From: Gemmatimonadetes bacterium 2013_60CM_65_52
Lineage (GTDB): Bacteria; Gemmatimonadota; Gemmatimonadetes; Gemmatimonadales; Gemmatimonadaceae
Assembly (NCBI GenBank): GCA_002215645.1
Contig: NGFI01000002.1
Span: 327,406-391,405 of the forward strand
Reading direction: 5' to 3'
Length of the DNA stretch: 64,000 bases
The notes beneath the pieces were generated by a model that saw only the letters and a program-made list of their open reading frames with translations, did not search any database and was not told the DNA's origin. A program made the position numbers and the translations under genes. Below are positions 10,072 through 17,096 of the stretch, piece after piece. The stretch's first letter is position 1; each line of letters starts with the position of its first letter.

Positions 10072-10739
10072 GCCGGCGCGTCCTGCTGGTGGTACTCGCG
10101 ACGGCGACGCTTCACACGAGCATCGGCTGCGCGCAGAACGCGTCACCCGTGCCGCGCCCATCAGCCGTGCCTGCGACATCTGCGCCGGACACCAGCGCCA
10201 CGGAGCTGATCCCGGCCGGATTCGGACAACTGCGGCAGGACGATATCGCGCTCAAGCTGCAGCTCCCCGACGTGATGGTCAGTCTCATGCCGATGAACGA
10301 GAACGTGATTCGCACGCTCTCGCCTGACTCTTATCGCGCGCTTCGGGACCAGCTCGACAGCCGGAAGGCGACGCTGGCGCGACTGGCATCGCAGCATGGG
10401 TTGCAGCGCGGCAGCGTGTGGTACGTGTCATTCTTCGGCCTCGCGCCGGACGCGCACTTCTCGCCGCTCGATCTCACGATCACGGTGGCCGGCCGCGAAT
10501 TCCGGCCGCTCGAAGTCGTGCCGCTGAGCAGTGGGTTCGGGAACCAGCGACTCCAGCCGCGAGAGCGGCAGGCGGCGCTGTACCTGTTCGAGGACGCGCT
10601 CGAGGTGAATCAGCCGCTCACCGTGATCCTGGGAACGCAGCAAACCGCAGGTTGGAGCGCAATTTTGAGGGAGATCGAGGCGCAGCGCATGCTGGTGCGT
10701 GCTCGCGCCCGCGCGCAGCAATCCCTGCAAACACCGTAG
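10068..10739 (+). CDS. Secreted protein of unknown function
   Basis: 223 aa from the ATG at 10068, which overlaps the engB stop (ATGA), so coupling is likely. Much longer in-frame extensions upstream are shadows of engB. An N-terminal signal peptide ends around TSIGCAQ; SIGC could be a poor lipobox. A Pro/Ala/Ser linker follows, then a globular part with the conserved-looking stretch LSPDSYRAL and a domain built around WYVSFFGLAPDAHFSP. I recognise no family. Position suggests co-transcription with engB by read-through rather than shared function. Confidence 0.7.
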   Translation: MSRRVLLVVLATATLHTSIGCAQNASPVPRPSAVPATSAPDTSATELIPAGFGQLRQDDIALKLQLPDVMVSLMPMNENVIRTLSPDSYRALRDQLDSRKATLARLASQHGLQRGSVWYVSFFGLAPDAHFSPLDLTITVAGREFRPLEVVPLSSGFGNQRLQPRERQAALYLFEDALEVNQPLTVILGTQQTAGWSAILREIEAQRMLVRARARAQQSLQTP

Positions 10740-10771
10740 ATCCGAGGTCGAGGCGGATCGCAACCACTTTC

Positions 10772-11629
10772 ATGCCGATGCCATTCCTTCCACTTCGCGC
10801 GCTGCCGCCAACGAGCAATTCCGCGCTGGCCGATGCGTGGCTCGAAGAGATCGCCGACCGGCTGGGCGGCACGTCGCGCGACGTCGCGGCCGACCGTTCC
10901 CTGCTCTGCCGCGACGTACTCACGGCGATCGTCTACCCCGAGTACGCTGGCAACTGGGAGACTGCCGTCAGCGACGAGAAGCTGTCCCGGGCCACGCGGC
11001 TCGCGCTTTCCGCCCTCGACCCACGCAACGTTACGCTGGAGCCGGAATACTACGCGGACTGCGACGATACGCTTTTTCAGCCGGTGAAGCCCCTGCTGTG
11101 GCTCTGGTATTCCTTCGATCGCACTGCCCTGGGCGGCCAGAATGTCGGTTTGGGCATCCGTTTACGCCGGTTGTTGGCGCAGCGGATCTTCAAGCGGTGC
11201 GGTGAGAACTTCAAGGCGTTTCAGCACGTCGAGGTCACGTTCGGGCACCGCATCGAGGCGGGCGACAACGTGGTCATTCATCGGCACGTCCTGCTGGACG
11301 ACCGCGGCGGCATCAAGCTCGGCAATAACGTGTCGGTGAGCGATTACGCCAACATTTACAGTCACACGCACAGCATCGTTGATCAGCGCGACGTCACCAA
11401 CGTCGAGACCGTTCTCGAGGACGGCGTGCGCATTACCTATCACGCGACGGTGTTGGCTGGCGTACACGTTGGCGAGCAGGGAATGGTCGGAGCCAACGCG
11501 GTCGCCACCAAGGATGTGCGTCCGTACCACGTGTACGTCGGCATTCCCGCGAAGAGCGTGCGCGTGAAGCCGAATGCGCCTGATCCGGCCACGATTCTGC
11601 GCACGTCGGAGCACCGCATTCCCCGATGA
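10772..11629 (+). CDS. Hexapeptide-repeat acyltransferase (LbH family)
   Basis: 285 aa from the ATG at 10772 (MPMPFLPLRALPP); the open frame extends upstream only through the previous gene's shadow. The N-terminal ~130 residues are helical and unrecognised. From about residue 150 the sequence shows the left-handed beta-helix hexapeptide pattern (IEAGDNVVIHRHVLLDD, IKLGNNVSV, VRITYHATVLAGVHVG) and ends in the typical GIPAKSVRVKPN cap of O-acetyltransferases such as the maltose/galactoside acetyltransferase group. Substrate cannot be inferred. Its stop lies 27 bp before the left edge of the duplicated Nudix fragment, i.e. at the border of the accessory insertion. Confidence 0.82.
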   Translation: MPMPFLPLRALPPTSNSALADAWLEEIADRLGGTSRDVAADRSLLCRDVLTAIVYPEYAGNWETAVSDEKLSRATRLALSALDPRNVTLEPEYYADCDDTLFQPVKPLLWLWYSFDRTALGGQNVGLGIRLRRLLAQRIFKRCGENFKAFQHVEVTFGHRIEAGDNVVIHRHVLLDDRGGIKLGNNVSVSDYANIYSHTHSIVDQRDVTNVETVLEDGVRITYHATVLAGVHVGEQGMVGANAVATKDVRPYHVYVGIPAKSVRVKPNAPDPATILRTSEHRIPR

Positions 11630-11649
11630 GCTGGGGGGCCGAGCGCCCG

Positions 11650-12002
11650 TCAGAGCACGCGCAACACGTCTTCGGCAACGCCCGCCGTTCCATCGGCCAG
11701 GAGCGTCAAAGCCTCTCGCAGCGATTGCCGGTCACCGGGCCAGAACAGGCGCGCGAGCGCGTCGTCGTCGTTTACCCACTCCCCCGCGGTATGCTCGGTG
11801 CCGAGTGTGAGTGGTGCGCTCGGGTCGGCAAAGGCCGCGAAGACGACCGATAGCTGGACCGTGTGAGACCGATGCAGATAGAACGGCTGCACGCGCACGT
11901 TGTACAGCCGGAGGACTTCCAGTCCGGTCTCCTCGCGAACTTCGCGCATGGCGGCCGCGGCCGGCGTCTCTCCGACCTCGATGCGCCCATGCACCGCCTC
12001 CC
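11650..12002 (-). pseudogene. 5'-deleted copy of the Nudix hydrolase gene
   Basis: Bases 11656-12002 repeat 16614-16960 with no indels and only three mismatches that I count, so this is a recent copy of the 3' part of the intact Nudix gene. It keeps the Nudix box and the C-terminus, which ends RVL-TGA here and RVI-TAG in the intact copy. The first ~45 codons are missing: at 12001-12003 the sequence jumps into a piece of the gspE-like gene, in another frame. The joined frame (from 12102) could encode a 150-residue chimera with an intact Nudix box, but it lacks the proper N-terminus, so I treat it as a relic. Confidence 0.85.
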
Positions 12003-12170
12003 GCCGTTTCACGGTCACGGATCTCTCCCACAAGGATGACATCGGGATCCTGCCGCACGATGGACCGCAGCGCGGCCTCGAAGGTGAGGCCGGCGCGCTC
12101 ATGCACCTGAACCTGAACGATGCCGGGAAGCCGGTACTCGATCGGGTCTTCTACCGTGACCACGTTGACG
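11656..12170. repeat. Chimeric direct repeat: Nudix 3' part joined to gspE segment
   Basis: Two collinear blocks: 11656-12002 matches 16614-16960 (347 bp) and 12001-12170 matches 17917-18086 (170 bp, about four mismatches). The 956 bp that separate the blocks in the intact locus are missing here, with a 2-bp overlap (CC) at the join. Both blocks have the same orientation as the originals. The repeat brackets the insertion 12171-16613 on its left; the intact Nudix gene brackets it on its right. Confidence 0.93.
12001..12170 (-). pseudogene. Internal fragment of the gspE-like ATPase gene
   Basis: Encodes residues corresponding to about 288-344 of the intact ATPase ([13 protein letters not shown] ... 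GEIRDRETA), i.e. the Asp box and Walker B region, without Walker A or the Cys motif. It ends abruptly at 12170 where the accessory DNA begins. It cannot make a working ATPase. Confidence 0.9.
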
Positions 12171-12304
12171 GGTTAGGGGATAAGTCCGCGGAGACTTCAC
12201 CCCTCGCGCTACTCACGTCGCTTGCGCCACAGGCCGTCATGACCGATGATTGGGCTGGGTGACGGAGGCGTTAATGTAGCGGACCACTACATCGAGGGAT
12301 AACG

Positions 12305-12817
12305 ATGCCCAGCGACTTTACTGTGATCCAAGCGGTGCGGCAACGCTTTGGCGAGATGCACAACGATCCCGCCATCTCCGAGGAGGAGATCAAACTTGAA
12401 CCGGAAGTGCTTTTCGTTGGCGCATCGAAGGACTACCACTTCCTCTGTGAGAACGTTGATTCCAAGGAGTTGGGCGTCCTTCAGTTCGAAACACTGGGAG
12501 CCAGGGCAGGCTCGCTTGAAGATTCGGCAACGACGGATCCGACAGCCAGGAACATCGTGCGCATCAATGGAACTGACATCCCCGGCGGTATAACACCTGG
12601 TTATGCGCCGGTGTTCCATAATAGACGCCTACCCTACTGGAAGGCTCACACGTTGCTCGTGCCGTCTAATGTGCTAAGGGAACAAAATGTTCTGCACGTC
12701 GAATCGGCATTGCAGTTGTTTGGGCACGACAACGAGCTTGACAATTTTATCATCGACAACGTAGTCGTCTTTTTCAAGACGCGAAAAGGCCGCAGCGATC
12801 ATCCCAGCATTGGATGA
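12305..12817 (+). CDS. Hypothetical island protein
   Basis: 170 aa, ATG 12305 with a GAGG element about 9 nt upstream. No signal peptide or membrane segment. The sequence has alternating hydrophobic strands and ends DNFIIDNVVVFFKTRK, suggesting a beta-sandwich with the feel of a carbohydrate- or ligand-binding jelly roll, but I cannot assign a family. Base composition is lower in GC than the flanking housekeeping genes, in line with transfer. It is the only undamaged gene of the insertion. Confidence 0.6.
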   Translation: MPSDFTVIQAVRQRFGEMHNDPAISEEEIKLEPEVLFVGASKDYHFLCENVDSKELGVLQFETLGARAGSLEDSATTDPTARNIVRINGTDIPGGITPGYAPVFHNRRLPYWKAHTLLVPSNVLREQNVLHVESALQLFGHDNELDNFIIDNVVVFFKTRKGRSDHPSIG

Positions 12818-12934
12818 CAACGAAATATCCCAACAGCCTGCCGCTGTTGGGGAGTTGTTTTTTTTTCGCCGTCCGCATCCTACTGCTTCGCCCACCTGCG
12901 GAGACCACTGTTGCTTGACCGTCGCCAGCAACTC

Positions 12935-13900
12935 TTACTGGCGAACGCTCTGATTGCAGTAAGGATGCGTCAACTTCAAATTGTCCGCTTCTCCCACTCC
13001 GCCATCCCGAACTCGCTCGATGTGATCGTACGACATCGATTTCTCGGGATCCAAGTAGCCGCTGCAAATGGGGCATCGCGGCGCGCCGGAAAGTGCTTGG
13101 GCGATAAATACCTCGCTCCTGGCCTCATCGGAAAAGCGCGATCCTTGCTGACGCGCGCTTCCGGCCAAGACCCGTCCTCTCAGGCCAGCTTGCTCAATTA
13201 GCCATTCCTCGGTGGGCGTGCCTCCCGTTTCAAGGAGGATGAGCAATGCCCCCAATAGGTGCTCATACGTACCGACGCGCTTTCGGCTTGAGTGCTTCTG
13301 CAGGATGGTTGCGATCAAGTCCTTCTTCGCGATGAGCTCTGCTTCGAAGGCAGCTCGTACCGCCGTGAACTTGTCGAAAAACGTCGGGTCGTTGTTCGCG
13401 AGTCGTTTGCCAATGAGCGCGACGGTTCCCATGAACATGGGATTCGAGCGAACACCACTAGGTCCGCAAAAAAAGACGGCGGGATGCAGTCCAAGGCTTC
13501 CGCCGTCATTGCCGGTGATGCGACGTGCCAGGCGAAGCGACCGCCGCAACGATTCCATAGTACCGTTCCCGTCGGCATCCTCGGCCTGTTCCTCAACTTT
13601 TTCCGGCTCGCCCTGCTGATTGCGATTAGCCACAAGCATAAAATCGATCAGCAACTACAGCGCTGTGCGAATACCCCTAGAGCCACCTAGCGGAAGGTCC
13701 AACGTTTTATCGGACGCCGAAGCTCTGGCTCAAACAGAACTGAGTGTAGTTCTTTCGCGCTGGCTTCGATGCGGCTGGCCGCTTCTTGTGGAAAGGAGGA
13801 CCAATATCGATGACCCTTTCCCGCGCGGATGACCGCACGCGCCGCTATGGCAATGGGCCGACGCCGATTCTTGAGGAGGAGTTCTTCGATATCATCTCGT
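12935..13900 (-). pseudogene. Degraded DUF262/HNH-like nuclease gene, cut by IS630
   Basis: The longest intact piece (12935-13654, 239 codons) ends with an HNH-type motif: CPICSGYL, YDHIERVRDGG, NLKLTHPYCN. Reading upstream, the same protein continues through an in-frame TAG (CTG TAG TTG at about 13651-13659) and then, after a one-base shift in the AAAA run near 13705, into another frame that stays open to about 13917. Joined, the region reads RRPIKTLDLPLGG, similar to what I recall of DUF262 proteins before their HNH end. The N-terminal half is missing where the IS630 end begins (~13900). GmrSD-type DUF262 proteins restrict modified DNA, so this may be a defence-gene relic. The DUF262 part of the call is tentative; the HNH motif is clear. 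Confidence 0.62.
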
Positions 13901-13901
13901 A

Positions 13902-15060
13902 TTGTGTCCCATTAATTAGCAGCATTAGTCTTGCAGGGGCTCCGAGGATACTTTCTCGGGAGCCTGTATGTCTATCGGCCGGCCACGGACCTTCGCCCTC
14001 ACGTTGTCTGACGTCGAGCGCACCCAGTTGCACGAGTGGGCGGCGTCGCGGTCGCTCCCGCATGCGTTGGTGCAGCGCGCCCAGGCCATTCTACTGTCCG
14101 CCGACGGGTTGGCGAATACCGAGGTGGCGAAGCGGATCGGCTTGAGCCATCCGATGGTGGGGCACTGGCGCCGCCGCTTCCAGCACGAGCGATTGGCCGG
14201 CCTCTACGATGCGCCGCGCCCCGGGCGACCGCGCACGCACGATGACGACGAGGTCGCGCGCCTCCTGCGCACCGTGCTCAAGACGACGCCGGCGAATGCC
14301 ACCCACTGGAGCGTGCGGTCGGTGGCTACGCAGACGGGCATTAGTAAGAGCACGGTGCAGCGCTATTTCGCGCTCTTCGGCGTCCAGCCGCATCGGACCA
14401 AGGGCTTCGTGCTCTCCACCGATCCGTTCTTTGTCGAGAAGGTGCGCGACGTCGTGGGACTCTACCTCAACCCACCCGAGAACGCGCTCGTGCTCTCCGT
14501 CGACGAGAAGAGCCAGATCCAGGCGCTGGAGCGGACGCAGCCCAATCTCCCGCTGGGCCTCGGCTATGTGGAAGGGATCACGCACGGCTACACGCGGCAT
14601 GGCACCACCACGCTCTTCGCGGCCCCGATGTCCAGACCGGCGACGTGCTCGCGCAGTGTAAGCGCCGGCACCGCCATCAGGAGTTCCTCGCCTTCCTCCG
14701 GCACATCGACGCGAACGTCCCAGCACACCTCGACGTGCATTTGATTCTCGACAACTACGCTACGCATAAACACGCGAAGGTCCGGGCGTGGCTGGCCCGG
14801 CGCCCTCGGTACCGCGTCCACTTCACGCCGACCTACGCGTCGTGGCTCAACCAGGTGGAACGCTGGTTTGGTCTGATCACCCAGCACGCGATTCGCCGCG
14901 GGTCGTTCCGCACCGTCCGCGAACTGGTGCAGCGCATCGACACCTTCGTCACGCGATACAACCGCACCTCAACACCCTTTGCGTGGGCCGCGACGGCCGA
15001 CTCGATCCTCGCGAAACTCACCCGCCTTGCGAAAGCAATTAACGGGACGTCACACTGGGG
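13902..15060. mobile_element. IS630-family insertion sequence (approximate ends)
   Basis: A transposase of the IS630 type fills the element. Imperfect terminal inverted repeats are visible: GTCCCATTAATT near 13906-13917 and its relative GTCCCGTTAATT read on the minus strand at about 15037-15048. A TA dinucleotide, the family's target, lies at 13900-13901. The outer right end is uncertain because no matching TA sits at the same distance. The left end truncates the DUF262/HNH-like gene; the rest of that gene is not found on the right side, so an adjacent deletion is likely. Confidence 0.78.
13938..13964 (+). promoter_or_regulatory. Hairpin covering the transposase ribosome site
   Basis: GGCTCCGAG (13938-13946) pairs with CTCGGGAGCC (13955-13964), leaving one bulged G. 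The right arm contains GGGAG, the ribosome site 5 nt before the transposase ATG at 13968. In read-through mRNA from outside, the site would be buried, a known way for ISs to avoid activation by flanking promoters. Confidence 0.6.
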
Positions 15061-15103
15061 GCGTACCTTCTGTATTTATCTTGAAAAAGGAAGGCCCGTA
15101 TGA
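13968..15103 (+). pseudogene. IS630-family transposase, frameshifted
   Basis: Frame one (13968 onward) carries the N-terminal helix-turn-helix region and the first catalytic Asp (D179, [10 protein letters not shown]). Near 14621-14627 (GGCCCCG) the correct sequence continues in the -1 frame, which holds the second Asp ([10 protein letters not shown]) and the Glu (WLNQVERWF). All DDE residues are therefore present but split over two frames. Joined length is about 378 aa; the expected C-terminus is near INGTSH, so the last ~14 residues run past the inverted repeat. A lost base is the simpler reading; programmed -1 frameshifting is possible since some ISs use it, but no canonical slippery heptamer is seen. 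Confidence 0.85.
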
Positions 15104-16005
15104 CACGGATCATCGACCTGAACGCGCAGCATTTTGTCCCCTTGCCACTCGCCGTTGACATAGGCGCCCACGTGCATCGTGCCGGGCTCCACGAGTTCTC
15201 TAGTACACGTTCGCCCGATTCTACTTCGACACGATACCGTGTCCGCGCTGCCGAGACGATCTGGTACCCATTTGAACTCGAGGCCAGACATATCCACAGG
15301 GTTCGGGTTGCCGGGGAAATACTCCTGCTCCATGCCGGCCGAGAACGTCACATACGAATTGACGGCACTCTCCGGTGTGCGGGTTAGTGTTAGTCCGACG
15401 TGAATGCGTGTTACGTCGAGATGGGTGCTGCCCGTCCACGTCCAGCACGCGACGTACCCCTGCAAGCCGCAATGGGTAGCGTCGCCAGCCGTTGCGGGTG
15501 AACCTCCCGCATCGTTTCGCCGCCCGTAGATATTGTTTACTACGCGCACGACGCTCGTCGTGTCTGTTGCCCACCATAGATCGCCACCGCTACGGAAGCC
15601 CAGGACGCCATATAGTCTGCAGGTGTGGCACTTCGTTGGCTGACGTGTGATCGGCGTGCCGCCCTAACCCGCAGCGAGGTTCTGCGTTACAAGACCAGAG
15701 ACCTTCACACGCATGAAAGTCGGGTGCCTCACTATCGCGGTTGGCGTCGGCTTTTCGTTCGCATAGCCGTAATACAGCTCGATCTCTCCATCATAACTCC
15801 CATCTGCCTGCGTCTCAGTCGAGCTACAGTTGGGATCACATGAGAACATCCGCGCCGCAGCTTGTGGCGGCTCCAGTCGTGGTGCGGTCGCGAAATCGTG
15901 ACATCCGACCAGAAACGTTACCATCGCTCCAACGAGCACGAGGCCACGTCGAGAAATGTGGCGCCCAAGTGGTTTAGACTCATTGCTACCAGCGGAAGGA
16001 ATCAT
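15076..16005 (-). pseudogene. Lipoprotein gene interrupted by one in-frame TAG
   Basis: From ATG 16005 the protein has a signal peptide with lipobox FLVGC and a mature part of about 75 residues, then stops at TAG 15664-15666. The very same frame stays open from there to the TAA at 15076, adding about 195 codons rich in W/Y/G/T and paired Cys, with an extracellular, Ig-like feel (YVACWTWTG, GLEFKWVPDRLG). The two parts read as one ~308-residue lipoprotein with a single amber codon. It ends within a few bases of the IS630 right edge, so its last residues may be altered. Function unknown. Amber read-through would be the alternative to a pseudogene. Confidence 0.7.
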
Positions 16006-16607
16006 CTATGTCTTAGAGTAGGAATGACGTGTAGCGTAGACGCGGGAACGGTTATGACACGGCGTGAGCTCATCGCAAGCACGAGAGGGCCCCAACGGTG
16101 AAGATGAGGTCGCTTGACTCGGTCTGGTTAGCCCGATGTTCGTAGTGGTAGGGCGACTAAGAGCGGCTACCGTTTCGTTTTGGACTGTCAGCTAAGACTG
16201 GCCGGGAGGCTGTGCACTCTAAACAGTTGCAAGCCTGCCTTCCTAAACAGCGAGCCTTACCGCACTGTCGCACCGCAGTGTTCTCAGTAGTTCGCTACGG
16301 CATTTGTGATGCATGGACGGGAAGGCGTCACGGCCATCTCCACTCAGGAGAACTGCTCAGAGGCGGAAGCACCGGCAATCGGATCACCTTGGTCCTTTGC
16401 CTACTCCGGCGTCTGCACACGCTCCGCGGTGCTCGGCTCTTCGCCCGCTCTTCAAGGTACGCAAGCTGCTTCAGCGCAGTCTGAATGCAGGTGGGCCTTT
16501 CCAGTCCATCGTCCGCTTAGTCAATCGAAGACCGCAGAGTGAGCACACTAGATACGGATCTACTCTTGCGACACGCTGTTCCCAGGTGACGTACCGCCGA
16601 GCCGCCG
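16006..16607. other. Gene-free stretch at the right side of the insertion
   Basis: About 600 bp. Short open frames exist on both strands but none has a convincing start, composition or motif. I see no tRNA, no clear terminator and no repeat. Probably decayed accessory DNA; it may carry the promoter of the lipoprotein gene near 16010. Confidence 0.5.
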
Positions 16608-17096
16608 CTAAATCACGCGCAACACGTCTTCGGCAACGCCCGCCGTTCCATCGGCCAGGAGCGTCAAAGCCTCTCGCAGCGATTGCCGGTCACCGGGCCA
16701 GAACAGGCGCGCGAGCGCGTCGTCGTCGTTTACCCACTCCCCCGCGGTATGCTCGGTGCCGAGTGTGAGTGGTGCGCTCGGGTCGGCAAAGGCCGCGAAG
16801 ACGACCGATAGCTGGACCGTGTGAGACCGATGCAGGTAGAACGGCTGCACCCGCACGTTGTACAGCCGGAGGACTTCCAGTCCGGTCTCCTCGCGAACTT
16901 CGCGCACGGCGGCCGCGGCCGGCGTCTCTCCGACCTCGATGCGCCCATGCACCGCCTCCCACGAACCGGGACACCGCGTATCCGCAGCGCGCTGCAGGAT
17001 GAGAACGCGCCACTCCACAGACGTGTGTGAAATCACGTGCACTTCGACAGTTCCGACTGATACGTCGACCATGACCTGAGATTTCGCGGCATTCAT
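16608..17096 (-). CDS. Nudix hydrolase
   Basis: 162 aa from ATG 17096, which overlaps the stop of the upstream ATPase gene by ATGA, implying coupling. The Nudix box is complete: G at the start of GRIEVGE, then [10 protein letters not shown] with the metal-binding REXXEE. The following [15 protein letters not shown] and [10 protein letters not shown] stretches resemble the NudB/dATP-pyrophosphohydrolase-like branch, but substrate is unproven. Nudix enzymes cleave nucleoside diphosphates linked to another moiety. Its 3' 347 bp exist a second time at 11656-12002. The last codon and stop differ between copies (ATT TAG here), so the insertion boundary falls in the final codon. Confidence 0.88.
   Translation of the reverse strand: MNAAKSQVMVDVSVGTVEVHVISHTSVEWRVLILQRAADTRCPGSWEAVHGRIEVGETPAAAAVREVREETGLEVLRLYNVRVQPFYLHRSHTVQLSVVFAAFADPSAPLTLGTEHTAGEWVNDDDALARLFWPGDRQSLREALTLLADGTAGVAEDVLRVI
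16614..16960. repeat. Right copy of the 347-bp Nudix repeat
   Basis: Partner of 11656-12002, same orientation, offset exactly 4958 bp, three mismatches counted. It lies inside the intact Nudix gene. Confidence 0.93.

Larger units (their letters stand above)
12171..16613. mobile_element. Accessory insertion (island) between two copies of Nudix DNA
   Basis: A 4.4-kb stretch with visibly lower GC and poorer coding density than its surroundings. It contains one intact hypothetical gene, a degraded nuclease-like gene, a frameshifted IS630 element, a lipoprotein gene with an in-frame TAG, and ~600 bp with no recognisable gene. It has no integrase, no tRNA at its edge and no conjugation gene. Its edges are defined by the duplicated Nudix/gspE DNA, so the predicted empty site joins base 11655 to 16614. 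How it moved is inference. Confidence 0.7.

Noticed and set aside
11650-12102. A functional second Nudix protein
   Set aside because: The box is intact, but the first 36 residues come from out-of-frame gspE sequence and the native N-terminus is missing.
16212-16768. Several + strand open frames in the right part of the insertion
   Set aside because: They run into the antisense of the Nudix gene, change composition along their length and have no convincing start.
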